DNA from: Candidatus Aminicenantota bacterium
Lineage (GTDB): Bacteria > Acidobacteriota > Aminicenantia > UBA2199
Assembly (NCBI GenBank): GCA_030620255.1
Contig: JAUXFB010000093.1
Span: 1 to 6,161 of the forward strand
DNA length: 6,161 nucleotides
Reading direction: 5' to 3'
The notes under the pieces were generated by a model, which saw only the letters and a program-made list of their open reading frames with translations, did no database searches and was not told the DNA's origin. The first letter of the stretch is position 1; each line of letters starts with the position of its first letter. A program made the translations under genes and the position numbers. Shown here one piece after another: positions 1-4,363 of this stretch.

Positions 1-32
1 GAAATAATATGTGGGCAGGTAATTTTTTTCAT
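1..32 (-). CDS. Divergent gene, 5' end only (unknown product)
   Basis: On the minus strand an ATG (complement of 30-32) follows AAGGAGGT (complement of 36-43) by about four bases, a convincing start. Only ten codons are in the window, reading MKKITCPHII, and the rest lies beyond base 1. A divergent gene next to an early phage operon is often the lysogeny repressor or an integration gene. The visible residues do not resemble a typical repressor start, and the lone C-P-H is not enough to call a zinc-binding protein. A perfect 8-bp inverted repeat has one arm inside these codons (12-19) and the other upstream of the RBS (67-74), so translation may be controlled by RNA folding. Confidence 0.6.
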   Translation of the reverse strand, partial: MKKITCPHII

Positions 33-74
33 AGAACCTCCTTTAAGTTTATGATAAGACATAAATCCTGCCCA
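12..74 (-). promoter_or_regulatory. Inverted repeat enclosing the RBS and start codon of the divergent gene
   Basis: TGGGCAGG at 12-19 and CCTGCCCA at 67-74 are perfect reverse complements. They are G+C-rich in a very AT-rich setting. In a minus-strand transcript they would pair as an 8-bp stem whose 47-nt loop contains the ribosome-binding site and ATG. The 3' arm lies in codons 5-8. The effect on translation, if any, is inferred. A DNA-level operator is an alternative reading. Confidence 0.4.
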
Positions 75-86
75 TTCCATACAAAC

Positions 87-117
87 ATTATCTTAAAGTC
101 CCTAGATTAGCCCACAA
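87..117 (-). promoter_or_regulatory. Possible minus-strand promoter for the divergent gene
   Basis: Reading the minus strand, GATAAT (complement of 87-92) matches five of six -10 consensus bases. TTGTGG (complement of 112-117) is a weak -35 at a long 19-bp spacing. Initiation would fall near position 80, just before the first arm of the inverted repeat around the RBS. The location fits, but the -35 and spacing are poor. Confidence 0.22.
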
Positions 118-185
118 TCGACGATCTATTGTTTTTAATACTAACATATATCTATATTTCTAAACTACTTAAATTTAAAGGTTGT

Positions 186-219
186 ATAGCTACTTATAAT
201 CAGCTTCTTCAGAGGCTAT
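186..219. repeat. Hairpin element A (first of a related pair)
   Basis: ATAGC (186-190) pairs with GCTAT (215-219). The interior, 193-213, reads CTTATAATCA followed by GCTTCTTCAGA and closely matches the interior of element B at 254-291. Outer-stem bases differ between the two elements while pairing is kept. On the + strand the hairpin is followed by a short T run, but the stem is too weak to call a terminator. It could act as RNA on either strand or as a DNA binding site. It matches no RNA class that I recognise. Confidence 0.5.
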
Positions 220-253
220 TTTTAAAAGTGAATTTGCGAAAATATCTCTCTTT

Positions 254-291
254 GTAGAGTCTTATATAATGGGCTTCTCCAGACCCTCTAC
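254..291. repeat. Hairpin element B (second of a related pair)
   Basis: GTAGAG (254-259) pairs with CTCTAC (286-291). The interior, 261-283, reads CTTATATAATGG followed by GCTTCTCCAGA. Against element A it shows 18 matches over 21 aligned bases with one 2-nt insertion. Two stem positions changed in a compensated way: A-T to G-C at the outermost pair and C-G to A-T at the fifth pair. GGG (271-273) could alternatively pair with CCC (284-286). The centres of the two elements are about 70 bp apart. Confidence 0.5.
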
Positions 292-306
292 TTTATGCAA
301 TACTCT

Positions 307-315
307 ACAATTTGT
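307..315. promoter_or_regulatory. Candidate operator site 1 (ACAA-T-TTGT)
   Basis: This is a perfect 4-bp-arm dyad, ACAA-T-TTGT. It is the leftmost of three similar sites in the control region. The wider 12-mer ACAATTTGTTTA (307-318) resembles the 12-mers at 369-380 and 426-437. Confidence 0.35.
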
Positions 316-365
316 TTACATTTGGAAAAGATAAGCTCTTATATCTAATATTTCAGAAATATAAT

Positions 366-384
366 TATACAAACTGTTTATATA
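366..384. promoter_or_regulatory. Candidate operator site 2 (19-bp imperfect palindrome)
   Basis: The segment is centred on T375 and eight of nine base pairs match (TTATACAAAC / GTTTATATA around the centre). It contains ACAAACTGT, a one-mismatch version of the ACAANTTGT dyad seen at sites 1 and 3. It lies about 60 bp upstream of site 3. A weak minus-strand -10-like TATAAT (complement of 364-369) overlaps its edge. Confidence 0.4.
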
Positions 385-422
385 TAATTAAAAATAAAAC
401 TTTATTATTATTGCTAAAAAAG

Positions 423-451
423 TTGACAAATTGTATAATTTATACTATACT
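423..451 (+). promoter_or_regulatory. Early rightward promoter (sigma-70 type)
   Basis: TTGACA at 423-428 is a perfect -35. TATACT at 446-451 is a five-of-six -10, and the spacer is exactly 17 bp. Initiation would fall near 458, giving a leader of only about 15-20 nt before the ATG at 475, which follows AGGAGGT at 464-470. It is the best promoter seen in the window and probably drives the whole operon. Candidate operators lie within it, so repression is likely. Confidence 0.8.
426..445. promoter_or_regulatory. Candidate operator site 3, inside the early promoter
   Basis: Two dyads overlap here: ACAA-A-TTGT (426-434) and the perfect palindrome GTATAA-T-TTATAC (433-445). They begin in the last bases of the -35 and end just before the -10, so a bound repressor or Cro-like protein would block RNA polymerase. 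The Cro-like protein encoded at 1746-2006 is a plausible ligand, by inference only. Confidence 0.45.
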
Positions 452-474
452 ATTAGTGTAGGTAGGAGGTTTTA

Positions 475-786
475 ATGAAACAAACATTTAAAAACAATTT
501 AAGCCACAACAATTCAGGTTATGGTTATGGGAAATTTTGGGTTGCTAAGCTTTCTGGAAAAGATAAGAAGTGGGGTTTTAAAAGAGAGTTTGGAGCAAAA
601 CCATTTGTTGATTATCAGAACAATTCAAAAACAACTTGGTATAATTTTGAAACAGAAATAGAAATCGGCGAAGGTGAATATATGGAATTTTTTGAATCGA
701 ATGCTTACAAATCACGCAGACAATATTTTGTCCTAAAAGACAGTGAACTTGTTGAAATCAATAAGTCTGATATAAAATTTAATTAA
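475..786 (+). CDS. Hypothetical early phage protein, 103 aa
   Basis: This is the first gene of the operon, with AGGAGGT at 464-470 ideally spaced before the ATG and the strong promoter immediately upstream. I do not recognise the protein. The N-terminus is rich in Asn, Gly, Tyr and Lys (HNNSGYGYGKFW, residues 11-22). Alternating polar and hydrophobic segments in the middle suggest a small beta-rich fold. The acidic stretch EIEIGEGEYMEFFE lies near residues 61-74. No signal peptide, membrane segment or cysteine motif is visible. As the promoter-proximal early gene it would be made first and abundantly, which would suit an anti-defence or host-takeover role, but nothing in the sequence shows this. 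Confidence 0.75.
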   Translation: MKQTFKNNLSHNNSGYGYGKFWVAKLSGKDKKWGFKREFGAKPFVDYQNNSKTTWYNFETEIEIGEGEYMEFFESNAYKSRRQYFVLKDSELVEINKSDIKFN

Positions 787-803
787 AATAATAGGAGGTC
801 TTA

Positions 804-1067
804 ATGTTAATCTACACAACAAAAGAAAGTACTAAAACTGCATTGATCAATTCAATGTCAGGCGGTGAGGGAATTTCTGTAAAAAATTATCCTAATGGAA
901 GCCATAGGTACTGGCTTACTGGAGACAAAGAAAACTATACTGTACATTGCTATGGAAGTGGACAGGGCTGGAGAGATCAAGCTGATGATTGCAATATCCA
1001 AGACATTGATGAATTAGTAAATTATCTCTGGGATCAGAGAGCCAGAATCATAGAAGATATTTTTTAA
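804..1067 (+). CDS. Hypothetical early phage protein, 87 aa
   Basis: The ATG follows AGGAGGT (793-799) closely, 17 nt after the previous stop, so it belongs to the same transcript. The protein is small, soluble and unrecognised. A Gly/Ser-rich segment (SMSGGEGISV, about residues 17-26) precedes an aromatic strand-like middle (HRYWLTGD, then YTVHCYGSGQGW). The C-terminus is acidic and helical (DIDELVNYLWDQRARIIEDIF). This alpha+beta pattern is common among small phage accessory proteins. No catalytic motif is evident. Confidence 0.72.
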   Translation: MLIYTTKESTKTALINSMSGGEGISVKNYPNGSHRYWLTGDKENYTVHCYGSGQGWRDQADDCNIQDIDELVNYLWDQRARIIEDIF

Positions 1068-1098
1068 ATCTATGTTATTAATAAGGTAGGAGGTTTTA

Positions 1099-1149
1099 AT
1101 GGAAAATAAAAAATTAGAAGATTTAAAAGAAATTGCAAAAAGAATATAA
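1099..1149 (+). CDS. 16-codon micro-ORF (MENKKLEDLKEIAKRI)
   Basis: GGTAGGAGGTTTTAATG at 1085-1101 repeats exactly the 17-nt initiation region of the first gene (461-477), so ribosomes should start here. The ORF encodes 16 residues with an amphipathic, Lys/Glu-rich helical pattern. It stops at 1147-1149, ten nt before the next start. It could be a true microprotein, a leader peptide aiding translation of the 1159 gene, or the remnant of a gene deleted downstream of its start. The strength of its ribosome-binding site is the only real support. Confidence 0.4.
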   Translation: MENKKLEDLKEIAKRI

Positions 1150-1158
1150 GGAGATAGT

Positions 1159-1404
1159 ATGAATAAATGGAAAATAATAGCAAGACACAAATGGGTTTCC
1201 GAAGCAATTATTACTGAGTCTATAAATGAAACTGAAAAATTGGTTCGTTTTACAGCTACTATTTTCGGCTGGAGAAATTGGAAAATATGGGAAGGTAAGC
1301 TAAATGAAAGTATGATATCTCAATATGTTCAACAAAAAGTTATGGGAATTCGTGATAAAATAAAATCAGGAGATGAAGAAATTTTTTATAAGGAGATCAA
1401 ATGA
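1159..1404 (+). CDS. Hypothetical protein, 81 aa, tryptophan-rich
   Basis: The ATG follows AAGGAGAT by about four bases, and the stop overlaps the next start as ATGA at 1401-1404, indicating translational coupling. The protein has five tryptophans in its first 44 residues (positions 4, 12, 38, 41, 44), unusual for such a short AT-rich gene. The first half looks beta-rich (WKIIARHKWVSEAIITE; LVRFTATIFGWRNWKIW). The second half is helical and basic to acidic. I do not recognise a family. The pattern suggests a small compact domain that could bind a protein or nucleotide ligand. Confidence 0.7.
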   Translation: MNKWKIIARHKWVSEAIITESINETEKLVRFTATIFGWRNWKIWEGKLNESMISQYVQQKVMGIRDKIKSGDEEIFYKEIK

Positions 1405-1736
1405 AAATATTAAATTGTTTTACGAATGAAATTTTATTTGAAATTGCAAGAAAAAATTTGCAGTACTTGGAAGGTGCGTACTTGGAAGGTGCGAACTTGG
1501 AATATGCGAACTTGGATTTTTCATCTTTGTATTTTGGCTGTGCTTCTCTGAATGCCCAGTTTGACAACAAGCAAATAATACAAATACTTTTCCATGCTGC
1601 CATGCCTTGTGAAAATAATAAAAACATAACAGACCCTGACTTAAAAAAATTATTAAAAACAAAAATATTTCAAAAGGTAGTTAATAAATTTCACAGAACA
1701 GAAATTGATAGATTTGATAGTAAGAAAGTTTTATAA
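1401..1736 (+). CDS. Short pentapeptide-repeat protein, 111 aa
   Basis: Residues 22-46 form consecutive five-residue units: YLEGA, YLEGA, NLEYA, NLDFS, SLYFG. A further ASLNA follows at 48-52 after one extra residue. This matches the A(D/N)LXX pattern that builds a right-handed quadrilateral beta-helix. Five or six units make little more than one coil, far shorter than the DNA-mimic members (Qnr, MfpA) that bind gyrase. Residues 1-21 resemble a helical cap. Residues 53-111 are a non-repeat, Lys-rich tail (LKKLLKTKIFQKVVNKFHR). Translation is coupled to the upstream gene by ATGA. Its role is unknown. Gyrase or anti-restriction DNA mimicry is known for some relatives but not shown here, and the basic tail argues against simple mimicry. 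Confidence 0.72.
   Translation: MKILNCFTNEILFEIARKNLQYLEGAYLEGANLEYANLDFSSLYFGCASLNAQFDNKQIIQILFHAAMPCENNKNITDPDLKKLLKTKIFQKVVNKFHRTEIDRFDSKKVL
1464..1523 (+). repeat. Four 15-bp tandem repeats encoding the pentapeptides
   Basis: Units run at 1464-1478, 1479-1493, 1494-1508 and 1509-1523. The first two are identical (TACTTGGAAGGTGCG). The third differs at a few bases, and the fourth keeps AACTTGGA. Each unit is one codon-phased pentapeptide, so gain or loss of a unit keeps the frame. Two identical adjacent copies point to recent slippage or unequal exchange. Confidence 0.8.
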
Positions 1737-1745
1737 GGAGAAAAT

Positions 1746-2006
1746 ATGAAAATTAATTTTTCAGATTTAAATGATTACTTTCGATATCATAAAAAAGATA
1801 GGAAAGTAACAGTAGCGAAGGTGGCAGAGTCTCTGGATATTTCAGGGAGCTATTTGTATCTATTAATTCAAAAAAATAGATATGCAAGTAATCCGCTGGC
1901 TTGTAAAATTGAAGAGTTGCTAAATATTCCAAAGGAGGCTTTATTAAGACCTCCAGTTCATAAAAGTTTTAACTGGAGAAAAAATATTTTCAGGAGGAGA
2001 AAATGA
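1746..2006 (+). CDS. Cro/XRE-like helix-turn-helix DNA-binding protein, 86 aa
   Basis: The first 70 residues fit an XRE/Cro-type five-helix domain. Helix 2 is about residues 23-30 (VAKVAESL), the turn is DISG (31-34), and recognition helix 3 is about 35-42 (SYLYLLIQ). The closing helices are LACKIEELLNIPKEALLRP (51-69), a very typical end. A basic tail (RKNIFRRRK) follows. The size suits a Cro-like repressor or a phage transcriptional regulator. It lies in the rightward operon rather than divergent, as Cro does. Likely targets are the ACAANTTGT dyads in the promoter region and possibly the palindrome at 2045-2069, both inferred. RBS AAGGAG lies 9-10 nt upstream of the ATG. The stop overlaps the next gene as ATGA. 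Confidence 0.8.
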   Translation: MKINFSDLNDYFRYHKKDRKVTVAKVAESLDISGSYLYLLIQKNRYASNPLACKIEELLNIPKEALLRPPVHKSFNWRKNIFRRRK

Positions 2007-2197
2007 AAAATTACAAAATGAATGAAGATGATAGGAAATTAATAGAACAACACAAAACTTGTGTTATTCAAATAGTTGCTCAAACTAATAATGTAAAAGT
2101 TTTTGAAGTTATTCTGATTGAGGGTTTTGAAAAATTTCTTATCAAACCAAAAAATAAAGGTGCATATCTTTATAATATTAAGGAGGGAAGAATATGA
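2003..2197 (+). CDS. Hypothetical protein, 64 aa
   Basis: The ATG overlaps the previous stop (ATGA, 2003-2006) and follows AGGAGGAG. The stop overlaps the start of the Sak4-like gene the same way (2194-2197), so it is translationally coupled on both sides. The protein has a charged N-terminal helix (NEDDRKLIEQ) followed by strand-like hydrophobic segments (CVIQIVAQ; VKVFEVILI; FEKFLIKP), suggesting a small alpha/beta fold. I do not recognise it. Its 5' part contains the long palindrome at 2045-2069, which may constrain this stretch for reasons other than protein. Confidence 0.65.
   Translation: MKNYKMNEDDRKLIEQHKTCVIQIVAQTNNVKVFEVILIEGFEKFLIKPKNKGAYLYNIKEGRI
2045..2069. repeat. 25-bp near-perfect palindrome inside a coding region
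   Basis: Arms AACACAA (2049-2055) and TTGTGTT (2059-2065) surround a 3-nt centre, AAC. Beyond one mismatch (2048/2066), GAA (2045-2047) pairs with TTC (2067-2069), so ten of eleven pairs match. As RNA it is a compact hairpin with a minimal 3-nt loop and no T run, so it is not a standard terminator. As DNA it resembles a dimeric repressor site and shares ACAA/TTGT ends with the promoter dyads. Confidence 0.5.
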
Positions 2198-2928
2198 AAG
2201 TAAAATCAACTAAGAATTTAGAGATGTTTAGAGTTAAAGCTCTTATTTATGGAATGTCAGGAGTTGGAAAAACATTTTCCGCTTCAACTCTTGATCCGAA
2301 AAAGACTTTAATTTTAAGTGCTGAGAGTGGTCTATTATCACTCAGAGGTAGAGATATTGATGTTTGGGAAATTGAAACATGGGTAGATTTAATGGAAGCA
2401 TATAAGCAATTAATCTTACCAGAAAATACCGAAAAATATGATACTATATTTATTGATTCATTAACTGAAATTGATGAAATTGCAAAAGAACAAATTGTAA
2501 AACAAGATAGACCTAATTTAAAAGGTAAGGATATTGGTAAAATTTATGACGATATGATGACACAGCAAGATTATGGTTTATTGGCAACACGAATGACAAG
2601 ATTTATTCGAGCTTATAGAGACTTAGATTATAATATTATTTTTACGGCTTTGGAACTTGATAAAAAAAACGATATTACAGGAGCGGTAAAATTAGTACCA
2701 TCTATCTCTGGTAGATTAAGTTTGAATTTATCTGGATATTTTGATGAAGTATTTCATATGATAACTAAAAAAGAAATTGATAATAAAGTAGGTAGATATT
2801 TCATAACTGCTAATATAGAAAGTACTATTGCAAAAGATGTTTCAGGAGCTCTGGACTTAATGGAGTTACCTGATTGGAATGCAATATTTAAGAAAATAAA
2901 AACCAGTAAAATAAAGGAGGAAAAATAA
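2194..2928 (+). CDS. RecA-like AAA_24 / Sak4-type phage recombination ATPase, 244 aa
   Basis: This is a P-loop ATPase of the RecA-core type. Walker A is GMSGVGKT at residues 20-27. A strand ending LILSAESG lies at 39-46 with a conserved acidic E44, and Walker B is YDTIFIDS at 82-89 with D88. A further core strand, NIIFTALE, lies at 147-154. The length is normal for the AAA_24 (PF13479) phage nucleotide-binding family. That family includes Sak4-type proteins, which are distant RecA/Rad51 relatives that promote single-strand annealing with a partner SSB. The SSB and exonuclease genes directly downstream support this reading over a generic AAA protein. RBS AAGGAGGG precedes the ATG, which overlaps the upstream stop. 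The C-terminus is Lys/Glu-rich. It is most likely cytoplasmic and acts on phage DNA. A few AAA_24 proteins may do other nucleic-acid jobs. Confidence 0.82.
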   Translation: MKVKSTKNLEMFRVKALIYGMSGVGKTFSASTLDPKKTLILSAESGLLSLRGRDIDVWEIETWVDLMEAYKQLILPENTEKYDTIFIDSLTEIDEIAKEQIVKQDRPNLKGKDIGKIYDDMMTQQDYGLLATRMTRFIRAYRDLDYNIIFTALELDKKNDITGAVKLVPSISGRLSLNLSGYFDEVFHMITKKEIDNKVGRYFITANIESTIAKDVSGALDLMELPDWNAIFKKIKTSKIKEEK

Positions 2929-3350
2929 TGTTTGATAATAAAGAAATTGAAAGTAAGGGAGGTAATTATTTAAATGTTGGCTCTCATAAAGTTTATGTAT
3001 TTGACATTGAAACTGAAAAGACTTTTGTTAATAAAGATGGAGAAACAAGAGAGAAAGTAACTGTAATGTTTAAGAATGAGCAAGGCGAAATTCATTATGA
3101 AGACTTTTTAATAATGGACTCTACTATGTGGCGTTTGAAATTGCTATCAATAGCTTGCGGAATTGGAGAAGAAGCTCAATGGGATTGGGGTGATTTACAG
3201 GCAAAACAGCTTGTAATTCATTTAAAATCAACTTCTTATACAGATAAATATGGCGAAAAACGTATGAAATCGGAAGCCTACAAATTTGAACCTTACAAAG
3301 GAACTGATGTTTATTCTCAAAATGGACCTGTTGAATCTGATCCATTTTAG
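2928..3350 (+). CDS. DUF669-like phage single-stranded DNA-binding protein, 140 aa
   Basis: The start overlaps the Sak4-like stop (TAATG), with AAGGAGGA just upstream. The layout matches DUF669-type phage SSBs. There is an N-terminal beta segment (HKVYVFDIETEKTF, 20-33), then MWRLKLLSIACGIGE (67-81). A strand pair follows, KQLVIHLKSTSYTDKYGEKR (93-112), ending in YKFEPYKG. The last residues, VESDPF (135-140), form an acidic tip with terminal Pro-Phe, as in bacterial SSBs, where the tip recruits repair and replication partners. The protein probably coats single strands produced by the downstream exonuclease and loads the Sak4-like ATPase. An OB fold is inferred from family and pattern, not shown directly. 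Confidence 0.78.
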   Translation: MFDNKEIESKGGNYLNVGSHKVYVFDIETEKTFVNKDGETREKVTVMFKNEQGEIHYEDFLIMDSTMWRLKLLSIACGIGEEAQWDWGDLQAKQLVIHLKSTSYTDKYGEKRMKSEAYKFEPYKGTDVYSQNGPVESDPF

Positions 3351-3358
3351 AGGTGAAT

Positions 3359-4363
3359 ATGCAAACTCTTAGCTATTCATCAACATCGGCATTTAAGAAT
3401 TGCCGGAAAAAATATCAGTATAATTATATTGAAAATTTAAAACAAATTGATGAGCCTGTATATTTTAGTATAGGCTCAGCTTTTCATATTGCATTAGCTG
3501 AACATTATGATAGTAAAACTGAACCTAAATGTATTGAAAAAATAGTTGAATACTTTATTGATCATAAGACAGAAAATATATCAGATATTGATAAAATAGA
3601 TAAATGGCATGAAGCTTATCAATTAACAAGGGAATTATTTAAGAGATATATCAGGGAATATCAAGATGAACCATTTGAAGTTATTGATACTGAATTGAAA
3701 TTCACAGTACCAATTATAAATCCTGAAACTAATTGTAAAAGTAAGAATTTTAATTTCTTCGGAATCATAGATATGCTGGTTAAAGAAAATGGTTTGTATT
3801 GGATTGTAGAACATAAAACTACTACTTCAATTAGTAATCAATACAAGAAAGCATTGACACTTGATACTCAATGTATAGCATATATTGAAGCATTGGAAAG
3901 GTTTTTAAATATCAAAATTCAAGGTGTGATTTATAATGTGATTTTAAAATCCTTACCAGTGAAGCCAAAGCTATTGAAAAATGGTAAATTGTCAATGGCT
4001 AAAAATCAAAACACAACTTTAGAATTATATCTTGAAGCTATAACTGAAAACAAATTAGAAATTGAAGATTATTCAGAACATCTTGAATGGATAAGTGATA
4101 ACAGAAAAGAATATTTTTACCGTGAATATTTAACTTTTCCAAGTGAAACTATTCAGGAATGGAGAGCTGAACTATGGGACTTACAAAAGAATATTAGAGA
4201 AGCTGAACTTAAAAATCAGTATTATAAGAATACTAATAATTGTATAGGGTTTGGAGTTTGCCAATATTTTGATATATGCATAGCACTTGACAAACAATGT
4301 GTGATTGATTCAAGTTATAAGGTAGCAGATAATGATATTAAAAAAATAGAGAGGGTAAAATGA
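3359..4363 (+). CDS. PD-(D/E)XK exonuclease with Cas4/AddB-type Fe-S cysteines, 334 aa
   Basis: The ATG at 3359 is preferred over the in-frame GTG at 3353, because that GTG lies inside the Shine-Dalgarno GAGGTGA (3350-3356). Numbered from 3359, the motifs are GSAFH with H43, GIID with D138, VEHK with E151 and K153, and QCIAY (171-175, QxxxY). These are the RecB-family PD-(D/E)XK nuclease set in order. A cysteine at 15 (SAFKNCRKKY) and three near the end (295, 301, 307) match the four-cysteine 4Fe-4S staple of Cas4 and AddB nucleases. The likely role is resection of phage DNA ends to give single strands for the neighbouring SSB and Sak4-like protein. A phage Cas4-like role in altering CRISPR spacer uptake is a less likely alternative. 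It fits PDDEXK_1 (PF12705)-type proteins. The stop overlaps the next start (ATGA). Confidence 0.85.
   Translation: MQTLSYSSTSAFKNCRKKYQYNYIENLKQIDEPVYFSIGSAFHIALAEHYDSKTEPKCIEKIVEYFIDHKTENISDIDKIDKWHEAYQLTRELFKRYIREYQDEPFEVIDTELKFTVPIINPETNCKSKNFNFFGIIDMLVKENGLYWIVEHKTTTSISNQYKKALTLDTQCIAYIEALERFLNIKIQGVIYNVILKSLPVKPKLLKNGKLSMAKNQNTTLELYLEAITENKLEIEDYSEHLEWISDNRKEYFYREYLTFPSETIQEWRAELWDLQKNIREAELKNQYYKNTNNCIGFGVCQYFDICIALDKQCVIDSSYKVADNDIKKIERVK

Larger units (their letters stand above)
33..474. other. Non-coding divergent control region
   Basis: About 440 bp without a convincing gene separate the divergent minus-strand start from the rightward operon. The right end carries the strong rightward promoter. 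Three ACAANTTGT-like dyads lie at 307-315, 369-377 and 426-434, and two related hairpins at 186-219 and 254-291. The stretch 118-180 shows only AT-rich sequence and a short palindrome (ATCG-A-CGAT, 117-125). The layout resembles a phage genetic switch, though no repressor gene can be confirmed here. Confidence 0.6.

Noticed and set aside
15..25. GCAGGTAATTT also found at 4814-4824
   Set aside because: It is a single 11-base match without extended similarity. It is probably chance in biased sequence.
206..228. Rho-independent terminator at element A
   Set aside because: The stem is only about five mostly A-T pairs around a large loop, and the T run is short and interrupted.
186..291. Hammerhead ribozyme or known riboswitch on the minus strand (element A contains CTGAAGA)
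   Set aside because: CTGAAGA fits the CUGANGA core, but the required GAAA and three-stem layout are missing and element B has CTGGAGA. No riboswitch consensus I know fits.
1561..1588. TTGACA with AATACT at 16 bp inside the pentapeptide gene as an internal promoter
   Set aside because: The -10 matches only four of six bases and the region is coding. In AT-rich DNA such pairs occur by chance.
1397..1662. Two overlapping minus-strand ORFs opposite the pentapeptide gene, one with repeats such as PSKYA
   Set aside because: They are antisense shadows of the 15-bp tandem repeat. They lack ribosome-binding sites and oppose a well-supported + strand gene.
2490..2498. ACAAATTGT inside the Sak4-like gene as a fourth operator
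   Set aside because: It sits in conserved coding sequence and about one chance copy is unsurprising in this AT-rich window.
3124..3345. Minus-strand ORF opposite the SSB gene
   Set aside because: It has no ribosome-binding site and lies wholly inside a convincing + strand gene.
4287..4321. TTGACA followed by TATAAG near the end of the nuclease gene
   Set aside because: The spacing is about 23 bp, too long for a normal promoter. Similar TTGACA hexamers at 3001 and 3854 also lack good -10 partners.
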